Shown here one piece after another: positions 49,690 to 56,337 of a DNA stretch of 64,000 nucleotides (positions are counted from its first letter, which is position 1; the number at the start of each line of letters is the position of its first letter). Source of the DNA: Blautia sp. An249 (GTDB lineage Bacteria; Bacillota; Clostridia; Lachnospirales; Lachnospiraceae); the NCBI RefSeq assembly GCF_002159835.1, contig NZ_NFJL01000010.1, positions 62,001-126,000 of the forward strand, read 5' to 3'. The position numbers and the translations under genes are program-made. Under the pieces are notes generated by a model. That model did not search any database. It was not told the origin of the DNA and saw nothing but the letters and a program-made list of their open reading frames with translations.

Positions 49690-50069
49690 TGGCAGGAACG
49701 ACAGTTACAACAAAGGCAAAGAAAAAAATGTTAGAGGCGAGAGCTGGCATAGCACCGCTCAGCAAGATCGTAGGCATGGCATTTGGTACCGGCGGGGTGA
49801 ATGGATCCGATGAGATTGTTCCGCATTCCCCGGATCAGAACGCATTGCACAATGAAGCGTTCAGGAAAGAAGTGGATGGGTATGAAGTGATCTCTGATAC
49901 CTGTATCCGGTATAAATGCACCCTGGAGGAAACAGAGCTGGCAAACACATACATTTCCGAAATTGGCATTTACGATGCTGATGGAGATATGGTGGCCATG
50001 AAAGCGTTCATGAAAAAAGGCAAGGATGCAGACATGGAAGTTGTGTTTGAGTGCGATGATACTTTCTAA
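49689..50069 (+). CDS. Tail fibre base protein (126 aa)
   Basis: ATG overlaps the previous stop (TAATGG), with GGGAGG upstream. It begins MAGTTVTTKAKKKMLEARAG and contains KIVGMAFGTGGVNGSDEIVP and NTYISEIGIYDADGDMVAMK, the layout of the N-terminal attachment module of phage tail fibres. It likely links the baseplate to the DGR-variable tip protein downstream. Confidence 0.65.
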   Translation: MAGTTVTTKAKKKMLEARAGIAPLSKIVGMAFGTGGVNGSDEIVPHSPDQNALHNEAFRKEVDGYEVISDTCIRYKCTLEETELANTYISEIGIYDADGDMVAMKAFMKKGKDADMEVVFECDDTF

Positions 50070-50137
50070 CGCATTTCGATATTTTGCAACATGTTAAACA
50101 CTTTTTTGAGATAAATATTATCATATGGAGGTAGATT

Positions 50138-51826
50138 ATGGCGAATTTTGATATATCTGGCGCCAGATTCAATGAGCAGCTTCGCATGCTCGAAACAACG
50201 GATCCGGTACATGCGGATCTCATGAATGCCATGTTCGGGCAGCTCATTAAGAATGACGTGGCTATGCGTGATGCGGTAAGTGTTTTTGCCAAATCAAAAA
50301 ATGAACAGGCGTTGTTCCTGCTCAATCTTAGGAGGACCGGCAAGCGGTATGGTGTGCATTTCGATGCATATGGCGTAAGCCCTGCATCAACAGGAACGAG
50401 GCTTTATGACGCTGTTGGGAAAGTGGCCACTCCGTCTACAGATTCGGTGCGTGGAATAAATGATTTTGAAGGAGAAAGCGTATTCTATGGACTGGAAGTA
50501 AATGGATACGTGGACACGGATGGCGAATTCGTCGTGGAGTACATCAAGGGAATTGACAATGAATTCTCCCGGGAAGACGAAGATAAGGATGTTTATATTC
50601 TTTTCCTTACGCAGTGGATTGAGATGGAAGTGACTGCGAACGGAGAGAATATTATTCTTTCAGATGAAAATCATCCCGGATCCTTCCCGGAAGCGGCAGC
50701 TATCCGGCCGGACGGAACAGTAAGACCCTTCGTTCCTATTGCGAAGTATCTGGCATGGGATGATGAGTCCGGCATACCGCATTCTGTAAGCGGAAAAACA
50801 GTAAATCACAATCAGAGTCACAACAACATGATCACTCGCTTCCGGAAGAAGGGGAACCAGTATTGCGGAACCACTGCACAGGACAAAGCACATTTGGATA
50901 ACCTGTTTCTTGTGGCTTTTGCAACAAGAAATACCCAGTCTATCATGTATGGATGTACAAGCTATTCCGCACAGTACGCAGCTACGGTGCAGGAGTCTGG
51001 AGTGGAGCGGATTATCGTATCAAAGACGCAGGCAGCGTATTTTATCGTTGGATCCGTTGTTTCTATTGGAAATCCTACGATTCTTTCAGATGAAGGAACG
51101 CCAATCTTAGATAGAGGGTATTCCGGCATGCACGCAAAAGCGGATCGTGTTCTGATCACAGCGATCGAGGAATACGATGAGTCGAACAGCGCAATCTATG
51201 TTGATAACGGAGGAACCACATTCTCAACAGCATCATCTATGATCAACGATAGCGTTGAGGCGAAGACGTACATTTCAACCATGCCATGGAGAACGGGAAC
51301 GTGCGACGCCGTTCTTGGCTCATGCGGATCACCTGTCAGCAACACAAACGGTAAATATCCGTATATCCTGTTCGGCGTTGAAATGTTCCTTGGATTTTAT
51401 GAAGTTATCAGCAACGTGATCATGAAGATTACAGATCACGTGATGACTCCGCAGATCTGCTATGACTGTACGAAACTGGCTACGTCTGTCACGGAGGATT
51501 ACGAGGCGGTCGGGTACGCCGTTGCTAATACGGAGGATTCATGGAAGTATATCAGCAAACTCGGATACGACCCGGAAAATCCGTGCGTCCGACATGGCGT
51601 GGAAGTAAATGCGTCAAGTTCGACAGGATATGCGGACGGGCAGTACACCAATGATCTTGACGAAACTTCCGATGCAACGAGAGAGTGGCTTTCCGGCGGC
51701 GCCCTGTACAACGGGGCTTTCGCGGGCCGGTTCTACGCGTTCCTGGCCGACGCCCTCTCCATCGCGTACTGGTACTACGCCGCCCGCCTTTCTGCTTCTG
51801 GACGGTGCGCCCAGAGCGCAGCGTAG
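50138..51826 (+). CDS. DGR target tail-tip protein with C-type-lectin-like variable end (562 aa)
   Basis: GGAGGT precedes the ATG. The N-terminal region (residues 1-60) is helical and polymerisation-like; the middle is beta-rich. The C-terminal portion (about 370-562) has the Gly/Trp/Tyr-rich pattern of formylglycine-type C-type-lectin folds, ending WLSGGALYNGAFAGRFYAF and beyond. Variable residues are 522, 524, 525, 528, 535, 537, 538, 542, 544 and 546, set by the variable repeat at 51687-51786. The protein is the likely host-receptor binder, and its variability changes host range. Confidence 0.85.
   Translation: MANFDISGARFNEQLRMLETTDPVHADLMNAMFGQLIKNDVAMRDAVSVFAKSKNEQALFLLNLRRTGKRYGVHFDAYGVSPASTGTRLYDAVGKVATPSTDSVRGINDFEGESVFYGLEVNGYVDTDGEFVVEYIKGIDNEFSREDEDKDVYILFLTQWIEMEVTANGENIILSDENHPGSFPEAAAIRPDGTVRPFVPIAKYLAWDDESGIPHSVSGKTVNHNQSHNNMITRFRKKGNQYCGTTAQDKAHLDNLFLVAFATRNTQSIMYGCTSYSAQYAATVQESGVERIIVSKTQAAYFIVGSVVSIGNPTILSDEGTPILDRGYSGMHAKADRVLITAIEEYDESNSAIYVDNGGTTFSTASSMINDSVEAKTYISTMPWRTGTCDAVLGSCGSPVSNTNGKYPYILFGVEMFLGFYEVISNVIMKITDHVMTPQICYDCTKLATSVTEDYEAVGYAVANTEDSWKYISKLGYDPENPCVRHGVEVNASSSTGYADGQYTNDLDETSDATREWLSGGALYNGAFAGRFYAFLADALSIAYWYYAARLSASGRCAQSAA
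51687..51786 (+). repeat. Variable repeat (VR) of the diversity-generating retroelement
   Basis: 100 bases, aligned without gaps to the template repeat at 51914-52013 (offset 227). Thirteen positions differ, and at every one the template has A. No mismatch occurs at G, C or T. The 3' end CGCCGCCCG is invariant and is the likely initiation of mutagenic homing; similarity ends immediately after it. Confidence 0.95.
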
Positions 51827-51856
51827 GCGTGCCGTTGGGGGTGAATTGCGAAGCAA

Positions 51857-51872
51857 GAGGGGATCTCCCCTC
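51857..51872 (+). other. Small GC hairpin downstream of the VR
   Basis: GAGGGG-ATCT-CCCCTC, a 6-base-pair stem with a 4-base loop, 70 bases after the VR and 31 bases after the target stop. Known DGRs often have a short stem with a tetraloop just downstream of the VR that aids homing. A terminator role is unlikely because no T-run follows. Confidence 0.45.
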
Positions 51873-51913
51873 ATAACTACATATAGAATAAGGACTCACA
51901 CTGCTATTGGCTA

Positions 51914-52013
51914 GGCTTTCCGGCGGCAACCTGAACAACGGGGCTAACGCGGGCCGGTTCTACGCGAACCTGAACAACGCCCTCTCCAACGCGAACTGGA
52001 ACTACGCCGCCCG
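51914..52013 (+). repeat. Template repeat (TR) of the diversity-generating retroelement
   Basis: Non-coding template containing ten AAC codons in the frame equivalent to the target; nine of those ten are altered in the VR. Each AAC allows 15 amino acids and no stop codon. The two TAC adenines are unchanged. It lies between target gene and reverse transcriptase, on the same strand, and is transcribed into template RNA. Confidence 0.95.
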
Positions 52014-52220
52014 TATTTCTGATATGGTGTTTTGCAGTGTGTTTCGCCGCCCATTGAGGTGGCTCGATTTTCGACTTGGGCGGAATGCCCGAAATTTCTT
52101 GCACCAGCATCGGGCGCCGGGTAAAACCGGCGTCCGGCCATGCGACGGAAGTGGGCGCATGTGGGGGTTAGTAGTAAAACCGAAAGCCTTTGAATACAGA
52201 AAGAAAGAGGACTGGATTTT
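52014..52220 (+). ncRNA. DGR template RNA 3' spacer between TR and RT gene
   Basis: 207 bases with no plausible gene. It contains a stable hairpin GGCGCCGG / CCGGCGTC with loop GTAAAA (52113-52134) and GC-rich inverted pieces such as GGGC-GGAAT-GCCC nearby. In studied DGRs the spacer downstream of the TR is part of the RNA that primes cDNA synthesis, so structure here is expected. Confidence 0.5.
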
Positions 52221-53576
52221 TTGAAAACTTATTGTAAGAGAAAAGACATATCGAATATCGATTTTGTCAAGAACTGCATAACACCTTTCCTGTATGAGCG
52301 TTTGGACAAAAGCAATGTTGCTAAACTCTTTGCTTATTACAATGGAATCAGCAATACAAAATCAAGGAAGAATATTGATTCATCTCCGGAATACACAACT
52401 GATACTATTGAAAAAATAGCCGGCAGTATCTCTGAAAACTTAAAAAGCAGAACCGTTGTTGAGCATGTAATCGCTGTGACGCCAAATGAGGCTATTGTTA
52501 CTTATAGAGAAATTGTGGACGGGATCAGTGGTAAACGTCGAGAACTCGGGCTCGAAAAGCTCATATTTCAGCTTTATGAGGTGATCGCAAGGGATGCCTG
52601 TCAGGAAATGTTCGATGCAAAAATAGGAGAATTCCAAGTTTCTTCAATAAAAGGAAAGGGGCAATCTTACGGGAAAAAGTATATAAAAAAATGGATTTCG
52701 ATGGATCCGGAAGGCACAAAGTTTTGTGCGAAAGCGGATGTCAGAAAATGCTATCCAAGCATACCGCACAACCGGCTGAAGGAGCTTCTGCATAGGGATC
52801 TCCGGAAATCAGGAGATTTATTGTATCTGCTTGACTCAATCATATATTTATATGATTGTGCGAACCTGCAGCTTGGTCGGCCGGAGCTTTGTGGCAAAGG
52901 AATACTGATCGGATCCCCTCTGTCAAAAGATCTGAACAACTATTACATGTCGTACTTGTATCATTACATTTACGAGCAGCTTGCCATAACAACTGTGCGC
53001 CGTGGAAAAGAGAAGCGGACTCGTCTTGTATCACATGCGATGATTTATGCGGACGATATTGTTGTATTTGGCGGGAATAAAAAACATCTGCACCAGGCAA
53101 TGAAGCTTATTATTGATTTTACAAGAAAGTTCCTCGGTCTTGAAATTAAAAAGACATGGGAAAAATTCCTTGTGAGTTATAATGATTCCTCAGGAAAGTC
53201 CAAAGGCAGAAATCTTGACTTTATGGGATTTGTTTTCCGTGGCTGCGAAGCGTTTTATCGTGATTATGGAAAGGTGAAAAAACGGCTGAAAAAGGTCATT
53301 GTTACTGTGAGAGACTCTATCTTTCTTAGGGCAAGACGGAAATTTTACCTTTTCATAAAGCTTATCCGCTCAAAAACCGTGGTGACAAAGCACAAGGCAA
53401 TGTCACTGCTTGCGTATAATGGATGGATAAAGAACAGCGACTCGCATAAGTTTCAGTCCAAAGAGCATTGGAAAGAAATCATAAATATTGCAAAACGAAT
53501 GGTCAGCAGATATGAGAAAGGGCAACCTTATGAAACCGAAAAATATTATAAGAAAGTGAGGAAGATGTATGCATAA
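52221..53576 (+). CDS. DGR reverse transcriptase (451 aa)
   Basis: The TTG at 52221 is the only good start near the preceding AGAGGAC; no internal Met is close. RT motifs: KADVRKCYPSIPHNRLKELL (motif A-like, about 173-192), the IGSPLSKDLNNYYMSYLYHY block near 233 (position of the DGR-typical SQ motif, here SPLSK), catalytic YADD at 276-279, and RRGKEKRTRLVSH before it. The extended N-terminus and thumb-like C-terminus fit non-LTR-type DGR RTs. It copies the template RNA with A-directed errors. An Avd-type accessory gene is not seen beside it. Confidence 0.9.
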   Translation: MKTYCKRKDISNIDFVKNCITPFLYERLDKSNVAKLFAYYNGISNTKSRKNIDSSPEYTTDTIEKIAGSISENLKSRTVVEHVIAVTPNEAIVTYREIVDGISGKRRELGLEKLIFQLYEVIARDACQEMFDAKIGEFQVSSIKGKGQSYGKKYIKKWISMDPEGTKFCAKADVRKCYPSIPHNRLKELLHRDLRKSGDLLYLLDSIIYLYDCANLQLGRPELCGKGILIGSPLSKDLNNYYMSYLYHYIYEQLAITTVRRGKEKRTRLVSHAMIYADDIVVFGGNKKHLHQAMKLIIDFTRKFLGLEIKKTWEKFLVSYNDSSGKSKGRNLDFMGFVFRGCEAFYRDYGKVKKRLKKVIVTVRDSIFLRARRKFYLFIKLIRSKTVVTKHKAMSLLAYNGWIKNSDSHKFQSKEHWKEIINIAKRMVSRYEKGQPYETEKYYKKVRKMYA

Positions 53577-54246
53577 AACAAACAGTCCTGCAACGCAGGG
53601 GAAAATCACATATGTAACTCTGCCGGATGGATCCGTGGATGTCTGGATCCGAAGAAATGAACAGGAGCTGCCGGAAACAGAAGAGGGACCGGCAGGGGTT
53701 GAGGCGGATGAAATCTATTTCAAGCTGTCATCTGCAGATGTGGCATCCAAGGAGGAAATAGAAGCGGACATTGACTTCTGGTTTGATAAACTTGAAACCA
53801 GCGAGGAAGGCGGGATTGCAGATGCGTATTCAAAAGAGAATTACCGCACAGCTACCAGAGCGTTATTATCCGCAACGTGTGAACAGATTATTACATCCGG
53901 AGTGGATGTCGAACTTAGCATTGGAACCGAACATTTCAGCCTTACGGAAAAAGATCAGATCAACCTTTTCGGGAAACAGGCACAGCTGGCGGCAGGGGAA
54001 GAAAAACTGGAATACCACCAGGACGGGCAGCCCTGCAAGTATTACAGTGCGGCCGATATGCAGAAAATCATTGATGCTGCGTTTTCCTATGTATCCTACA
54101 ATACCACATACTGCAACAGTGCGTTTACATGGCTGGAGGCTTGCAATAAAGCATCGGAAATGGACGCTGTGCAGTACGGCGCCGAAATACCAGAAGAATA
54201 TTGTTCCGAGGTGTACAAGGACTACAAGGAAATGATGGTGAAATAA
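53569..54246 (+). CDS. Tail-fibre-associated protein, DUF4376-like (225 aa)
   Basis: Start overlaps the RT stop by 8 bases. The second half includes EDLWEKDQINLFGKQAQLAA-like sequence (actual: TEKDQINLFGKQAQLAAGEE), then CKYYSAADMQKIIDAAFSYV, resembling the helical DUF4376 domain found at tail fibre ends. It is not an Avd-like four-helix protein of about 120 residues. It may be a fibre chaperone. Confidence 0.55.
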   Translation: MHKTNSPATQGKITYVTLPDGSVDVWIRRNEQELPETEEGPAGVEADEIYFKLSSADVASKEEIEADIDFWFDKLETSEEGGIADAYSKENYRTATRALLSATCEQIITSGVDVELSIGTEHFSLTEKDQINLFGKQAQLAAGEEKLEYHQDGQPCKYYSAADMQKIIDAAFSYVSYNTTYCNSAFTWLEACNKASEMDAVQYGAEIPEEYCSEVYKDYKEMMVK

Positions 54247-54247
54247 G

Positions 54248-54718
54248 ATGAAGACGGTTTTAAAGATATTTTTTAAATACCTCTTCCTTTTTCTTGTTGG
54301 TGGTGCTATCTATGTGATCATTGAGCTTGTCTGCCGAGGCAGAAGTCATTGGACCATGGCCGTTGTCGGAGGCATATGCTTTGTCCTTTGTGGCATTCTT
54401 AATGAGATTTTCACATGGAAGTCCACGATATGGTTCCAGATGCTGATCTGCAGCTTGATTATTACGGCGGTAGAATTTATAAGCGGGCTGATCCTGAATA
54501 TCCATTACGGACTTGCCATATGGGATTACAGCAATATTCCATTTAACATTCTGGGGCAGATCTGCCTGCCGTTTACGGTGCTTTGGTTTTTTATATCGGC
54601 GCCGGCTATTGTTCTGGATGATTATTTGCGGTATTGGTTCTTTGGAGAAGAAAAACCACATTATATAATCAAAATTGGAGGGAAACCAAATGCAGATCAC
54701 AGATCAAGGATTTCTTGA
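54248..54718 (+). CDS. Multi-span membrane protein (156 aa)
   Basis: Four hydrophobic segments (about 10-28, 33-50, 62-85 and 96-120), the second followed by NEIFTWKSTIWFQMLICSLI. It resembles ABC-transporter type IV-like (PF06541-type) membrane proteins common in Clostridia. Starts 2 bases after the previous stop; overlaps the following gene by 29 bases. Envelope modification or superinfection role possible. Confidence 0.55.
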   Translation: MKTVLKIFFKYLFLFLVGGAIYVIIELVCRGRSHWTMAVVGGICFVLCGILNEIFTWKSTIWFQMLICSLIITAVEFISGLILNIHYGLAIWDYSNIPFNILGQICLPFTVLWFFISAPAIVLDDYLRYWFFGEEKPHYIIKIGGKPNADHRSRIS

Positions 54719-54926
54719 GGTTCTTGATACATATATGGATATGGTCGAGAAACAGGAAGAAATCATATACCGCTTATCGAAGATTGTGAAAAGGCAGGCG
54801 TATGAAATTGCCCACATGAAAAATGTATGTGGGTTTTCAGAAGAAAAGGCACAAGGGGAAATCGAGGAGGACCGGCTTGCACAAGAAGCCTTGTCAAAAT
54901 ATGAAGAACTGAAAAATATGGATTAA
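54690..54926 (+). CDS. Small helical protein (78 aa)
   Basis: ATG at 54690 after GGAGGGA, inside the end of the membrane protein gene. Heptad-like pattern (FLEVLDTYMDMVEKQEEIIY, then LSKIVKRQAYEIAHMKNVCG) suggests a coiled coil. A terminator follows its stop by about 30 bases, so it ends the fibre-accessory transcription unit. Function unknown. Confidence 0.5.
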   Translation: MQITDQGFLEVLDTYMDMVEKQEEIIYRLSKIVKRQAYEIAHMKNVCGFSEEKAQGEIEEDRLAQEALSKYEELKNMD

Positions 54927-54954
54927 AGAGCCTCCGGCTCTCGTTATCCAGCGC

Positions 54955-54982
54955 AAAAGATCGGGAAACCGGTCTTTTTTTT
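54955..54982 (+). terminator. Rho-independent terminator ending the fibre/accessory unit
   Basis: AAAAGATCGG / CCGGTCTTTT (10 base pairs, one T-G) around a GAAA loop, followed by TTTT. A smaller hairpin AGAGCC-TCC-GGCTCT lies just upstream. It separates the DGR/fibre region from the lysis genes. Confidence 0.8.
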
Positions 54983-55002
54983 GTTGGAAAGAGGTGCGAA
55001 CT

Positions 55003-55059
55003 ATGAACCCAATAAGAGCAGAACCGAGCAAAATATCAACCGGAACATGCAAACCCTGA
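55003..55059 (+). CDS. Possible short leader peptide (18 aa)
   Basis: ATG behind AAAGAGGTG opens a short frame MNPIRAEPSKISTGTCKP ending TGA, just before the lysis genes. No family. It could be a leader or chance; support is only its ribosome binding site. Confidence 0.2.
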   Translation: MNPIRAEPSKISTGTCKP

Positions 55060-55073
55060 CAGGAGAAAGAGTG

Positions 55074-55586
55074 ATGATAGAACATTTTATACAGTCTTTC
55101 GGGGATATCACTGTTGGACAGGCAGTAATTGTCATTTCGGCAATTGTTTTTCTGGTGATGGTATACAAAAAAGTAACATCTTATATATCGAAAAAGGCAC
55201 TTGATGAAAAGGAAAAAAATGACCGGATCCAGGAGGTTATTGATCAGGCAAAGCAGTATCCGGTATGGCATCAGCAGAGCGTCGATATACAGGAAAAATT
55301 CAATACGATGTTCAGCAACCTGGATAAAAAGATTGACAAATTGCAATGCTCATCCGACCAAGGTATGGCTTATACATGGCGGTATAGGATCTTGCGGTTT
55401 AACGACGAGATCTTGCACGGCCAAAAGCACAGCAAAGAGCATTTTGATCAGATCCTCGAGGATGTCCAGAACTATGAGAATTATTGCATAGAAAACCCGA
55501 AATTCCCGAACAATAAGGCGGTTTTCGCCATTCGTAACATTAAGAACGTGTACCAAAAATGCACGGATGAAGGATCTTTTCTATAA
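55074..55586 (+). CDS. Lysis-region membrane protein with coiled coil (170 aa)
   Basis: I chose the ATG at 55074 (MIEHFIQSFGDITVGQAVIV) after AGGAGAAAG. A single N-terminal span (about 14-33, VGQAVIVISAIVFLVMVYKK) and a long charged coiled coil (KVTSYISKKALDEKEKNDRI then IQEVIDQAKQYPVWHQQSVD) follow. The shape resembles spanin-like or minor lysis proteins found before the holin in Clostridia phages. Confidence 0.55.
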   Translation: MIEHFIQSFGDITVGQAVIVISAIVFLVMVYKKVTSYISKKALDEKEKNDRIQEVIDQAKQYPVWHQQSVDIQEKFNTMFSNLDKKIDKLQCSSDQGMAYTWRYRILRFNDEILHGQKHSKEHFDQILEDVQNYENYCIENPKFPNNKAVFAIRNIKNVYQKCTDEGSFL

Positions 55587-55598
55587 GGAGGAATAAGT

Positions 55599-55964
55599 AT
55601 GAAGTTATTAGAAATTTTAAAACAGGTTCCAGTACCGGTATTGCTGATTGTGCTTGCGCTCCTTCTGATCGTAACAATCGTGATTGCGGTTCAGTACATC
55701 CGCCAGAAAGGGCTTGATGGGATCAGAGCTGACGTGTATCAGCTGATTCTCACGGCCGAGCATATGTACAATGAATCAGGCGCCGGGAAACAGAAATTTG
55801 AATGGGTGATCCAGCAGGCAAGAGGTCTTTTGCCGAAATGGTTGCAGGCGATCGTGACCACGGAATTATTAAGAAATACAATCCAGAAATGGTTTGTTGG
55901 AGTAAAAGACCTTCTTGACGATGGAAAAGTAAATGGATCCCAGGGAGAGGATCAGGATGAATAA
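55599..55964 (+). CDS. Putative holin (121 aa)
   Basis: GGAGGA 10 bases before the ATG. One strong N-terminal membrane span (PVPVLLIVLALLLIVTIVIA at about 11-30) and an amphipathic C-terminal part with YQLILTAEHMYNESGAGKQK, similar to LLH-type phage holins. It sits directly before the endolysin gene pair. Pore formation is inferred. Confidence 0.6.
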   Translation: MKLLEILKQVPVPVLLIVLALLLIVTIVIAVQYIRQKGLDGIRADVYQLILTAEHMYNESGAGKQKFEWVIQQARGLLPKWLQAIVTTELLRNTIQKWFVGVKDLLDDGKVNGSQGEDQDE

Positions 55965-56337
55965 AAGAAAGGGCCCGGCAGAACACCGGGCCCTTAAAAT
56001 TCCCCCTAAAAGCGCCCGCTTCAAAGTTCTTCTTGCGCTGTTTATAGCGCTGGTAGTTTTTGCTTCGGCATTCGTGATTTATGCAGGAACGAAAAGTTAT
56101 ACAGAAGAACAGGAGGAAAACGATTTTGAACCGGAGCCGTTGGAGATCAGCGAGACTGATCCGTGCGACTACGGGATGGTAAGCGTTTACGATGGAGACG
56201 TGCTCATATATCAGTACCTTGGAGAAATTTACATATACAACGATGGAACGAACGGGAAAACCATTGATGTAAGAATTGTATATCCAGATGATACATGGCC
56301 ATGCTCCTGTAATGAAGAAATGGATGGGAAAGAATGA
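55957..56337 (+). CDS. Single-span envelope protein of the lysis cassette (126 aa)
   Basis: ATG at 55957 with GGAGAGG upstream, overlapping the holin gene by 8 bases. Basic N-terminus (MNKRKGPAEHRALKIPPKSA), one membrane helix (VLLALFIALVVFASAFVIYA), then an acidic extracellular domain with two Cys near the end. Overlaps the endolysin start. It may help or delay lysis. Its first codons coincide with a strong hairpin. Confidence 0.5.
   Translation: MNKRKGPAEHRALKIPPKSARFKVLLALFIALVVFASAFVIYAGTKSYTEEQEENDFEPEPLEISETDPCDYGMVSVYDGDVLIYQYLGEIYIYNDGTNGKTIDVRIVYPDDTWPCSCNEEMDGKE
55969..55995. terminator. Very strong hairpin inside the start of the small envelope-protein gene
   Basis: Perfect 10-base-pair stem AAGGGCCCGG / CCGGGCCCTT with a 7-base loop CAGAACA. 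The T-run expected after a terminator is on the minus-strand side (CTTTCTTTTAT), so it may stop leftward transcription or regulate translation of this gene. Confidence 0.5.

Noticed and set aside
51907-52224. Open frame running through the template repeat (105 residues)
   Set aside because: It is open because AAC/GCC-rich template has no stops. The downstream part is low-complexity, and the region is better explained as DGR template RNA.
53569-54246. Avd accessory factor of the DGR
   Set aside because: The 225-residue protein is about twice Avd length and resembles DUF4376, not a basic four-helix bundle.
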